Shown one piece after another: positions 51,424-59,150 of a DNA stretch of 64,000 bases (positions are counted from its first letter, which is position 1; each line of letters opens with the position of its first letter). This stretch comes from an uncultured Bacteroidales bacterium (lineage in GTDB: Bacteria > Bacteroidota > Bacteroidia > Bacteroidales > UBA932). The translations under genes were made by a program, and so were the position numbers. The stretch covers positions 1-64,000 of the forward strand of contig CAMHKQ010000007.1 in the NCBI GenBank assembly GCA_946185745.1, written 5' to 3'. The notes under the pieces are model-generated. The model was not told the origin of the DNA. It did not search any database and saw only the letters and a list, made by a program, of their open reading frames with translations.

Positions 51424-53244
51424 CTATTTTGTATCGAGTCCGAGGTCTTTCACGAGTTTGCGGACCTCGGGATTCTTGTCCATCAAGTCCTGTGCCTTTT
51501 CTTCGGGCATGTATATCTTTTGCTCCATTTCTTCGGCTGGACGCACCTTCACGGCCAGACGGAGGCTCCTGGTGCCGAGCAGGTCGTTGTAGCTCTTTTC
51601 GAGCTCGCGGAGGATTTTCTGCTCAATCCAGATTTTCTGGGCTTCGTTGATGACCTCGAAGGTGAGGATCTTGCAGCCCTCGCCCTCGGACACTTCGAGC
51701 CTCGCCTCCGACAGGGTGCTTTCCAGGCGCGGTTTACCCTCCGAAACCCTGGCTACCAGTTCCTTCCACCTGCCGGTGATTTCCGCGTCCTGCGGGATTC
51801 CGGCGGTATTTTCAACGGGCGCGACAGGTTCTGCTGCCGCCTGCGGGGAGTCGTCCTTCATGAGGGAGGCCATTTTGGAAGCGGCGGAGCCTCTCCTGCG
51901 GGGTGCGGGGCCGGCCGGAGTTTCAGCCGGGGCGGCGGGAGCGGGAGCCGCTACAGTGGCCGGGGCCGCGGGTGCAGGGGCGGCCGGGGTATCCAGGAGG
52001 ATTTCGATCGCGTCGTCCGGAACTGCCGCAGGCGCGGGTGCGGGCCTCTTCACGGGAGCGGCAGGAGCCGCGGGGGCCGCCTTTGCAGCAGGTGCAGCTG
52101 CTGGTGCCGGAGCGGCAGCGGGTGCCGCCGTCACCCCTGTGGCCGCGGGCGCCTTCTCCAGGAAGGAAAGGCGCATCAGCGCATATTCTATGTGCAGGCG
52201 CTGGTTGGAACTCATCCTGTATCCGGCTTCGCACTCCCCCGTTACGCCGAGGGCGTCGTAAAGGAACTTGACGGAACAGCGGGCGGCCTGCTCGCGGTAG
52301 CGGTTCTTGAGGGATTCGGGCTGGTCGAGAAGGGCCTCGAGGCCGCCGGTGCGGGCCACCAGAAGGTCGCGCAAGTGGCTGCTGAGGGCGCCCACGAAGT
52401 GCAGGGCGTTGAAGCCTTTGCCCAGGATCTCGTCGAACAGCAGCAGGGCCTTGGCATAGTCGCCTGCGAGGAAGGCGTCCACCAGGCTGAAGTTGTATTC
52501 GAAGTCGATTACGCCGAGGTTGCCGATGACGTCGGCGTATTTGATGTCGGTGCCGCAGAATGCCACGCTCTGGTCGAAGAGGGTGAGGGCGTCGCGCATG
52601 GCGCCGTCAGCCTTCTGGGATATTACGTGCAGGCTTTCGTCGTCGATCTTAATCTTCTCTTTCTGAGCTATTTCCCGCAGGTTGCGCATCATGTCGGGGA
52701 TGGAGATGCGGTTGAAGTCGTAGGTCTGGCAGCGGGAAAGGATGGTGGGGAGAATCTTGTGCTTCTCGGTGGTGCAGAGGATGAAGACGGCGTGTGCCGG
52801 AGGTTCCTCGAGGGTTTTGAGGAAGGCGTTGAAAGCCTGGGTGCTGAGCATGTGCACCTCGTCGATTATGTAGACGCTGTACCTGCCCACCTGGGGCGGA
52901 ATCTGCACCTGCTCGAGCAGGGTGCGGATGTCTTCGACGCTGTTGTTGGAGGCGGCGTCCAGCTCGTGGATGCAGTAGGAGCGGCCTTCCTGGAAGGAGA
53001 GGCAGGATTCGCACTCGCCGCAGGGCTCGAGGTCGGGCCCGGGATTGGAACAGTTGATGGTCTTGGCGAAGATGCGCGCCGTACTGGTCTTGCCCACTCC
53101 GCGGGGACCGCAGAAAAGGTAGGCGTGGGCGAGCTGCCCCCTCTGGATGGAGTTCTTGAGCGTACGGGCTATGTTGTCCTGTCCGATGAGGGCCTCGAAC
53201 GAGTCGGGGCGGTATTTCCGAGCTGATACTATATAATCTGACAT
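51424..53244 (-). CDS. dnaX: DNA polymerase III gamma/tau subunit
   Basis: Clamp-loader ATPase, 606 aa. N-terminal AAA+ with FCGPRGVGKTSTARIFA (Walker A), the zinc knuckle CSNPG..PCGECESC, IDEVHMLS (Walker B) and the sensor-1 EEPPAHAVFILCTT. An Ala/Pro-rich linker (about 365-450) leads to a short tau-like C-terminus. I saw no slippery A-run that would make a gamma form by frameshifting. It is the first gene of the run to hutH; its -7 box ends 7 nt before the ATG. Confidence 0.95.
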   Translation of the reverse strand: MSDYIVSARKYRPDSFEALIGQDNIARTLKNSIQRGQLAHAYLFCGPRGVGKTSTARIFAKTINCSNPGPDLEPCGECESCLSFQEGRSYCIHELDAASNNSVEDIRTLLEQVQIPPQVGRYSVYIIDEVHMLSTQAFNAFLKTLEEPPAHAVFILCTTEKHKILPTILSRCQTYDFNRISIPDMMRNLREIAQKEKIKIDDESLHVISQKADGAMRDALTLFDQSVAFCGTDIKYADVIGNLGVIDFEYNFSLVDAFLAGDYAKALLLFDEILGKGFNALHFVGALSSHLRDLLVARTGGLEALLDQPESLKNRYREQAARCSVKFLYDALGVTGECEAGYRMSSNQRLHIEYALMRLSFLEKAPAATGVTAAPAAAPAPAAAPAAKAAPAAPAAPVKRPAPAPAAVPDDAIEILLDTPAAPAPAAPATVAAPAPAAPAETPAGPAPRRRGSAASKMASLMKDDSPQAAAEPVAPVENTAGIPQDAEITGRWKELVARVSEGKPRLESTLSEARLEVSEGEGCKILTFEVINEAQKIWIEQKILRELEKSYNDLLGTRSLRLAVKVRPAEEMEQKIYMPEEKAQDLMDKNPEVRKLVKDLGLDTK

Positions 53245-53251
53245 AAGCTTA

Positions 53252-53279
53252 CAAAATTAATCAATAATTCTTAACTTTG
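53252..53279. promoter_or_regulatory. Divergent -7 boxes between dnaX and the secreted-protein gene
   Basis: Minus strand 53259-53252 reads TAATTTTG, 7 nt before the dnaX ATG (53244). Plus strand 53272-53279 reads TAACTTTG, 6 nt before the ATG at 53286. The two divergent transcripts both appear nearly leaderless. No convincing -33 elements were found. Confidence 0.55.
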
Positions 53280-53285
53280 CTGGAG

Positions 53286-53987
53286 ATGAAAGCCCATTTC
53301 CTGAAATATTTTGCACTGCTCGCGTTCCTGCTTCTTCCCCTCTCTTCGATGGGCCAGGGAAAGGTATACACGAAGAGCAACCGCCTGGCGGACTTCCCCA
53401 CCAAAACCACCAAGGTGGTACTCACCGGGCAGCCAATTCTGGACGCCCTCCTGAAGGCGGAATTCACCAGCCGCTGGCGCATCTCCCCGTATGAGTTCTG
53501 CGACGCCGCAGAATTCGAACAGCTCAGGAGCGGCACTCTCTATTATTTCGTGCATTTCGTCTCGGACGACGAATTCACCTACATGCATCTTTCGAAGGGC
53601 GGGCCCACCGGCAGGAACGTCGACCCCCTCAAGAAGGCCATGGACGTGGTGGACATCCCCATCTCGGCGGCCGGCATTCCCGGTTCCGATGAGCTGGTGT
53701 ACCTCCCCGCCTTCATCGACATGATTCAGGAATATGTGCTGAAGGCCATGGTGTCCGACCGGGTGGCGTATTCCGGCATCAAAGCCATAATCCGCGGCAA
53801 CAAAAAGGGCAAAACCGTGTGCGAAAGCGAATCGAGGGGCCGCCAGCTCTTCCTCAGCGAGTCTCCGAACTGCATCGTGCCGGTCGTCATCAAGCCGTCG
53901 CCCGACGGGCCCTGCAGGCACCAGTACATCATGATGGTTTCCACCGACAACCATATCCTGTACGAATTCAAGCGCACCAGCCTGTAG
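53286..53987 (+). CDS. Secreted protein of unknown function
   Basis: 233 aa. The start was set at ATG 53286; the TTG at 53277 that also opens the frame is part of the -7 box. A signal peptide ends near SMGQ-GK. The mature part (TKSNRLADFPTKTTKVVLTGQPILDALLKAEF, FEQLRSGTLYYFVHFVSDDEFTY, IYIDM-type helices, ending NHILYEFKRTSL) shows no enzymatic motif that I recognise. It is followed 4 bp later by an O-methyltransferase, with which it is probably co-transcribed. Confidence 0.65.
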   Translation: MKAHFLKYFALLAFLLLPLSSMGQGKVYTKSNRLADFPTKTTKVVLTGQPILDALLKAEFTSRWRISPYEFCDAAEFEQLRSGTLYYFVHFVSDDEFTYMHLSKGGPTGRNVDPLKKAMDVVDIPISAAGIPGSDELVYLPAFIDMIQEYVLKAMVSDRVAYSGIKAIIRGNKKGKTVCESESRGRQLFLSESPNCIVPVVIKPSPDGPCRHQYIMMVSTDNHILYEFKRTSL

Positions 53988-53991
53988 GGGT

Positions 53992-54627
53992 ATGGAAAGC
54001 CCTCTGGAAAAGTACGTAGTTGCCCACACTCCGGCCCCGGAAGAGGCCCTGGAGTGGATCGAAGCCCGCACCAATGTCCGCACCAATTATCCCCAGATGC
54101 TTACCGGCCCCGTACAGGGCAGGCTGCTGCGCATGCTGGTGGAGCTCACCGGGGCGGAGCGGGTGCTGGAAATCGGCACTTTCACCGGATACTCGGCCGC
54201 CTGCATGGCCCTGGGGCTGCCGGAGGGCGGGCACGTCGACACCGTCGAAATCAACGACGAGCTGGAAGACCTCATCCGCGAAGGCTGGGAGCGCGCCGGG
54301 GTGGCCGGCAGGATCTCCCTCCACATTGCCGACGCCCGCGAGTGGCTGAAGGCCGCTTCCGCCGGGTACGACCTGGTTTATCTGGATGCCGACAAACGCG
54401 AGTATCCCGCTTTCTTCTCCCTTGTGCTGCCGCTGGTTAAGCCGGGCGGCCTCATCGTGGCCGACGACGTGCTGCAGGGGGGCAAGGTCTACGCCGACCC
54501 TATGCCGGGAGACGCGCAGACGAAGGGCCTGGCCGCCTTCAACGACATGGCGGCGTCCGACCCGAGGGTAGAGGTGGTCATGCTCCCCCTCTACGACGGA
54601 ATCTCCCTGATAAGGAAGAAATACTAG
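53992..54627 (+). CDS. SAM-dependent O-methyltransferase (caffeoyl-CoA OMT type)
   Basis: 211 aa class I methyltransferase of the O-methyltransferase family 3. SAM site VLEIGTFTGYSAACMALGLP, VDTVEINDE, then DLVYLDADKREYPAFF with the metal-binding Asp pair and IVADDVLQGG. Such enzymes methylate catechol-like hydroxyls with a divalent cation, but the natural substrate in Bacteroidetes is not known. The end overlaps the converging response regulator gene by 4 bp. Confidence 0.88.
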   Translation: MESPLEKYVVAHTPAPEEALEWIEARTNVRTNYPQMLTGPVQGRLLRMLVELTGAERVLEIGTFTGYSAACMALGLPEGGHVDTVEINDELEDLIREGWERAGVAGRISLHIADAREWLKAASAGYDLVYLDADKREYPAFFSLVLPLVKPGGLIVADDVLQGGKVYADPMPGDAQTKGLAAFNDMAASDPRVEVVMLPLYDGISLIRKKY

Positions 54628-55769
54628 AAGAATTCCTCGACGTCGGAGGCGCTCACCGGGTTGCCGCCCAGGATGAGGAGGCGCTCCACCACGTTGCGCA
54701 GTTCGCGGATGTTGCCGGGCCAGGAGCGGTCCTGAAGGGCCTTTATGGCCTCCGGCGAGAACGGGACGGTGCCCTTGCCGCTTTCGGCGCAGATCTGCCT
54801 GTTGAAATAGTCCACCAGCTCAGGGATGTCCTCCTTGCGCTCGTCGAGCGACGGCACCTTTATGACTATGACGCTGAGGCGGTGGTAGAGGTCTTCGCGG
54901 AAATTGCCTTTTTCTATCTCGGCCCTGAGGTCTTTGTTGGTGGCGGCGAGCACACGCACGTCCACTTTTATGTCCTTGTCGGAACCGACGCGGGAAAGCT
55001 TCTTTTCCTGCAGGACGCGAAGCACCTTGGCCTGGGCCGCGAGCGACATGTCGCCTATCTCGTCGAGGAAGAGGGTGCCGCCGTCGGCCTGTTCGAATTT
55101 GCCCTTGTGCTGCTTGATTGCGGAGGTGAACGAGCCCTTTTCGTGGCCGAAGAGCTCGCTTTCGATGAGTTCGGAGGGGATGGCGGCGCAGTTGACCTCT
55201 ACATAGGGCATGGCGCTGCGCAGGCTCAGGGCGTGCAGGCTCCTGGCTACCAGCTCCTTGCCGGTGCCGTTTGAGCCGGTTATGAGCACGCGGGCGTCGG
55301 TGGGCGCCACCTTGGAGATGATGTCGCGGATATGCTGCAGGGCGGCGGAAGAGCCCACCATCTCCTGGCCGTAGACCTTCTTTTTGAGCACCTTGTTGTC
55401 TTTGACGAGGGTGGTGCGCTCGCCGGCGTTCTTTACGGTGATGAGGATGCGGTTGAGATCGAGCGGCTTCTGGATGAAGTCGAAGGCGCCTTTCTTGATG
55501 CATTCCACGGCGGTGTCGATGTCGCCGTGGCCGGAGATCATCACTATGGCGGAGTCTATGCCCTGCCCCGTCACGAACTCCAGCACCTCTTCGCCGTCTT
55601 TTCCGGGCATCTTGATGTCACAGAAGATGACGTCGTAATGCTCCTTGTCTATCATCTCTTCGGCTATGGCGCCGTCTTCGGCGGTGTCCACTTCGTATCC
55701 TTCGTCGGCAAGGATTTCCTTGAGGGAATTGCGTATGGCCCTCTCGTCGTCTACAACCAATATTCTCAT
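54624..55769 (-). CDS. NtrC-like response regulator lacking a DNA-binding domain
   Basis: 381 aa. Receiver domain 1-120 with phospho-acceptor Asp51 (IFCDIKMPG). Sigma-54 AAA+ domain about 136-375 with Walker A GSNGTGKE (165-172), Walker B GGTLFLDEIGDM (229-240), and GSFTSA (212-217) where the sigma-54 contact loop is normally GAFTGA. The protein ends at EEFF right after the AAA+ domain; the Fis-type HTH of NtrC proteins is absent. It may act from solution on sigma-54 polymerase or use another DNA partner. No kinase gene is adjacent. The upstream variant box GATATTTG lies about 8 nt before the ATG. Confidence 0.88.
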   Translation of the reverse strand: MRILVVDDERAIRNSLKEILADEGYEVDTAEDGAIAEEMIDKEHYDVIFCDIKMPGKDGEEVLEFVTGQGIDSAIVMISGHGDIDTAVECIKKGAFDFIQKPLDLNRILITVKNAGERTTLVKDNKVLKKKVYGQEMVGSSAALQHIRDIISKVAPTDARVLITGSNGTGKELVARSLHALSLRSAMPYVEVNCAAIPSELIESELFGHEKGSFTSAIKQHKGKFEQADGGTLFLDEIGDMSLAAQAKVLRVLQEKKLSRVGSDKDIKVDVRVLAATNKDLRAEIEKGNFREDLYHRLSVIVIKVPSLDERKEDIPELVDYFNRQICAESGKGTVPFSPEAIKALQDRSWPGNIRELRNVVERLLILGGNPVSASDVEEFF

Positions 55770-55841
55770 AGTGGGACAAATATCGTCATTTTTCCATTAT
55801 GTATGCAAAAAGCGTGGCAGGAAAATACCAATATTTGGCGA

Positions 55842-55872
55842 TTGACGGGGTAGCGGTTTAGGCGTACCTTTG
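55842..55872 (+). promoter_or_regulatory. Promoter of feoAB
   Basis: TTG at 55842-55844 (in TTGAC), 20-nt spacer, -7 box TACCTTTG at 55865-55872. Predicted start near 55878, leaving a leader of about 107 nt before the ATG at 55985. Confidence 0.65.
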
Positions 55873-55877
55873 CATTC

Positions 55878-55984
55878 GGATATGTGAACTTTTTGAAATG
55901 GCCTGCCGCACAGTGGCCCGTATCCGGATTAGGGTTCCTGAATGACGGCAACGATGCGGCGGGCCGTTTTTACTGTCAAGGAAA
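55878..55984 (+). ncRNA. Structured 5' leader of feoAB with terminator-like stem
   Basis: GGCCTGCCGC (55900-55909) pairs over 10 bp (one G-U) with GCGGCGGGCC (55956-55965), enclosing 46 nt, and is followed by five T (55967-55971), all before the ribosome-binding region of feoAB. This is the layout of an attenuator or riboswitch expression platform. The enclosed part contains GACGGCAACGATG and CACAGTGGCC, but I could not match it to a known riboswitch. Iron or another metal is the obvious candidate signal (inference). Confidence 0.45.
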
Positions 55985-58411
55985 ATGAATCTGTCAGAGG
56001 TACAAACCGGCCAGAAGGCGGTGATAGTGAAGGTGAACGGTCACGGCGGTTTCCGGAAGAGGCTCATCGAAATGGGCTTCATCACCGGTAAAACTGTCCG
56101 CGTCATCCTTAACGCCCCGTTGAAGGACCCCATCGAGTACGAAATTCTCGGATACAAGCTTTCGCTCCGCAGGGAGGAAGCCGAAAAGATAGACGTCGTT
56201 TCCGAACAGGAAGCCAGGGACTACATGTCCGCCCCCGAAGACCTGAGCGCCATCGTGCCCGGGGACAAGGGCGAGGAAGAGCGCCTGGATGAGGTCATGG
56301 CCATGCTGGCGGAACAGCGCGGGCATGTCATCCGCGTCGCCCTGGTGGGCAATCCCAACTGCGGCAAAACCAGCCTCTTCAACATCGCCTCCGGCGCCCA
56401 CGAGCACGTGGGCAACTACAGCGGCGTCACGGTCGACGCCAAGGAGGGCCGGTTCACCTACAAGGGCTACGACATCGTGCTGGTGGATCTCCCCGGCACC
56501 TATTCGCTCAGCGCATACAGCCCCGAAGAGCTTTATGTCCGGAAAAACCTGCTCGAATCGCTCCCGGACGTGGTAATCAACGTGGTGGACGCCTCCAACC
56601 TCGAACGCAACCTCTACCTCACCACCCAGCTCATCGACATGGACCTCCGGGTGGTGATGGCCCTCAATATGTTCGACGAGCTGCGCGCAAAGGGCGATTC
56701 GCTGGACACCGAGCAGCTGGGTTATCTGCTCGGAATGCCGGTCTGCCCCACCGTCTGCCGCGACGGCGAAGGCGTGAACGAGCTCTTCGACACGGTGATC
56801 GCGATGTACGGCAACCATGCAACGAAGCTCGGGCGCCACATCCACATCAACCACGGGGCCGAGCTGGAGCAGAGCATAAAGCATCTGCAGCAGCACATGC
56901 AGGAGAACCTCACGATAGGCGCGCACTACTCCACCCGCTACCTGGCCATCAAGTTCCTGGAATACGACAAGGACGTGGAGCGCATCATCGACGGCTATCC
57001 CAACGCCCGGGAGGTAAGGGAAGCCCGCGACGAGGAGGACGAACGCATCCACAAGCTGCTCGACTCCAATCTGGAATCGGCCATAGTCGACGCCAAGTAC
57101 GCCTTCATCCAGGGTGCGCTCAAGGAAACTTACGTGCCGAAGGTGGAAACCAGGCAGAGGAAGACCGTCACCGACAGGATAGACGCGGTGGTCACCAACA
57201 AGTGGGCGGCATTCCCCATCTTCCTGGTGCTCCTGTACTTCATTTTCTGGTGCACCTTCACCGTCGGGCAGTACCCCATGGACTGGATCGACGCGCTGGT
57301 GGGGTGGCTCGGCGACAAGCTCGGCTCGCTCATGAACGAGGGCTGGCTCAAAGACCTCGTGGTCGACGGCATAATTGCCGGCGTGGGCAGCGTGCTGGTG
57401 TTCCTGCCGAACATCCTCATACTCTATTTCTTCATAAGCATAATGGAAGACAGCGGCTACATGGCCCGCTGCGCGTTCATCGTGGACAAGCTCATGCACC
57501 GCATAGGGCTGCATGGCAAGAGTTTCATCCCCATGATCATGGGTTTCGGCTGCAACGTGCCGGCAATCATGAGCACCCGCACCATCGAAAGCCGCAAGAG
57601 CCGGCTCATCACCATAGCCCTCATCCCGTTCATGAGCTGCGCCGGGCGGCTGCCCATCTTCGTGCTGCTGTGCGGGGCCTTCTTCCCGAAGCACGCCGCG
57701 CTGGCGCTGATGTGCGTCTACCTGCTGGGGGTGCTGCTGGCCATACTCAGCGCGCTGATCATGAAACGCATCGTCAAGGACGACGACCTTCCCTTCGTCA
57801 TGGAACTGCCGCCGTACCGCATACCTACGGGCAAGGCCATCTGGCGCCATACCTGGGAAAAGGGCCGGCAGTATCTGCAGAAGATGGCCACCACCATCCT
57901 CATCGGCTCGCTGGCGATCTGGGCGCTGGGGTACTTCCCGCACGACATGTCGAAAGGGGCTGAATATCAGCAGGAGCATTCTGTACTTGGAAACATCGGC
58001 AAGGCCGTTTCGCCTGTCATGGAGCCCCTGGGCTTCAGCTGGAAGATGGATATCGGCCTGCTCACCGGCGTGGTCGCCAAGGAGCTGGTAGTCAGTTCGT
58101 TGGGAGTCATGTATGCAGGTTACGGGGAGGAAGGCGAGGTTGCGGTTGACGCGGCGGCGGAGAGCGCCGTGGCCGAAGACCGCACGAATGACACCGCCCT
58201 TCAGGCTGCGCTGGTGCGGAACATTCCGCTGCCGGCCGCCGTGGCATTCATCATCTTCGTCCTGCTGTACTTCCCGTGCATAGCTACCTTCGTGGCCATC
58301 AAGAACGAAACCGGCAAGTGGAGCTGGGCCATCGGCATCTGCGCGTACACCATCGCCGTCGCCTGGCTCGCCGCCTTCATCGGCTTCCACATAACCGCGT
58401 TGCTGATCTGA
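55985..58411 (+). CDS. feoB: Ferrous iron transporter, FeoA-FeoB fusion
   Basis: 808 aa. Residues 1-75 are a FeoA/SH3-like domain (KRLIEMGFITGKTVRV). The FeoB G domain follows, with GNPNCGKT (122-129), NYSGVTVDAKEG and DLPGTYSL, then the GDI helical region and a C-terminal membrane domain of about 10 helices with the duplicated Gate motifs (SGYMARCAFIVD, GFGCNVPAIMSTRTI; GVVAKELVVSSLGVMY). The fused form is typical of Bacteroidetes. It imports Fe(II) across the inner membrane. No FeoC or Fur gene is nearby; control may lie in the leader. Confidence 0.95.
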   Translation: MNLSEVQTGQKAVIVKVNGHGGFRKRLIEMGFITGKTVRVILNAPLKDPIEYEILGYKLSLRREEAEKIDVVSEQEARDYMSAPEDLSAIVPGDKGEEERLDEVMAMLAEQRGHVIRVALVGNPNCGKTSLFNIASGAHEHVGNYSGVTVDAKEGRFTYKGYDIVLVDLPGTYSLSAYSPEELYVRKNLLESLPDVVINVVDASNLERNLYLTTQLIDMDLRVVMALNMFDELRAKGDSLDTEQLGYLLGMPVCPTVCRDGEGVNELFDTVIAMYGNHATKLGRHIHINHGAELEQSIKHLQQHMQENLTIGAHYSTRYLAIKFLEYDKDVERIIDGYPNAREVREARDEEDERIHKLLDSNLESAIVDAKYAFIQGALKETYVPKVETRQRKTVTDRIDAVVTNKWAAFPIFLVLLYFIFWCTFTVGQYPMDWIDALVGWLGDKLGSLMNEGWLKDLVVDGIIAGVGSVLVFLPNILILYFFISIMEDSGYMARCAFIVDKLMHRIGLHGKSFIPMIMGFGCNVPAIMSTRTIESRKSRLITIALIPFMSCAGRLPIFVLLCGAFFPKHAALALMCVYLLGVLLAILSALIMKRIVKDDDLPFVMELPPYRIPTGKAIWRHTWEKGRQYLQKMATTILIGSLAIWALGYFPHDMSKGAEYQQEHSVLGNIGKAVSPVMEPLGFSWKMDIGLLTGVVAKELVVSSLGVMYAGYGEEGEVAVDAAAESAVAEDRTNDTALQAALVRNIPLPAAVAFIIFVLLYFPCIATFVAIKNETGKWSWAIGICAYTIAVAWLAAFIGFHITALLI

Positions 58412-58414
58412 CAA

Positions 58415-59050
58415 TCAGAAGGTCAGGGCGAGCTTCAGGCCGGTGCCGAGGGGGACAAGCGACAATTCGGCGCGGGGGCTGATTCCCAGCAACTTGCACT
58501 CTGCGGGAAGGAGCCACCGGGCGATATTGGCCGAGGCGATTCCGACGGCTGCTCCGGCGAGGACGTCCGTGAACCAGTGATAGCCGTTGTACACGCGCAG
58601 GAGCCCGACTCCCGTGGCAAGGGCGTATGCGCCGGCGCCGGCCCATCCTCCGTATTCCAGCCTTATCTGCTCGGCCCCCATAAAGACGGTGGCGGTGTGC
58701 CCCGAAGGAAATGAATTCGCGGTGACGCCGTCGGGCCTGAGCCTGCAGCAGGTGTATTTCAGGCCGTTAACGAGGATGGCCTCGGCTGCGGCGGAAGTGG
58801 CAAGCGAGACCAGCCGCTCGGCGAATCCGTGCTCTCCCACGCCGTTCCTGAATGCGCCGCTCACCAGATACGCCGCGGCGGGCACGTACTGCAGCCAGTT
58901 GTCAATCTTGACACGACCGTATTCTTCGCGGAAAGGGCTCACCACAGAATTGATCCGGCTGTCCAGGCCATTGTTCCAGGCCGACTGCGCCCCCATCGGA
59001 ACAGCGGTCAGCAGCAGCATCGCGGCGATTATTGGAAAACTCTTTTTCAT
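58415..59050 (-). CDS. PAP2-family phosphatase
   Basis: 211 aa from the ATG at 59050; the first about 22 residues are a signal peptide (to MGAQ). Acid-phosphatase/PAP2 motifs: KYTCCRLRP (KxxxxxxRP), SFPSGHTA and LRVYNGYHWFTDVLAG (last two parts of SRxxxxxHxxxD, with Leu for Ser). Hydrophobic segments suggest a membrane-associated lipid phosphatase, possibly acting on undecaprenyl pyrophosphate or lipid A, as family members do. Converges with feoAB; stops 3 bp apart. Confidence 0.85.
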   Translation of the reverse strand: MKKSFPIIAAMLLLTAVPMGAQSAWNNGLDSRINSVVSPFREEYGRVKIDNWLQYVPAAAYLVSGAFRNGVGEHGFAERLVSLATSAAAEAILVNGLKYTCCRLRPDGVTANSFPSGHTATVFMGAEQIRLEYGGWAGAGAYALATGVGLLRVYNGYHWFTDVLAGAAVGIASANIARWLLPAECKLLGISPRAELSLVPLGTGLKLALTF

Positions 59051-59150
59051 TCCCGCAACAAAAATACGAAGAATGCTCGAAAAACGCAGCCCCGGCGGCG
59101 GGTTGCTGTTTTGCCAAATATTGTCTACCTTTATGAAAAATTTGACCGAA

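Noticed and set aside
51424..53244. Programmed frameshift in dnaX
   Set aside because: No A-rich slippery heptamer was seen near the end of the AAA+ and linker region.
55878..55984. NiCo/czcD or cobalamin riboswitch upstream of feoAB
   Set aside because: GGCAAC followed by GATG recalls part of the NiCo core, but the second conserved module and four-way junction are not found; a cobalamin-like core is not found on either strand.
55994..58414. Long minus-strand open frame opposite feoAB
   Set aside because: Antisense shadow of FeoA-FeoB; His/Asp-rich translation without motifs.
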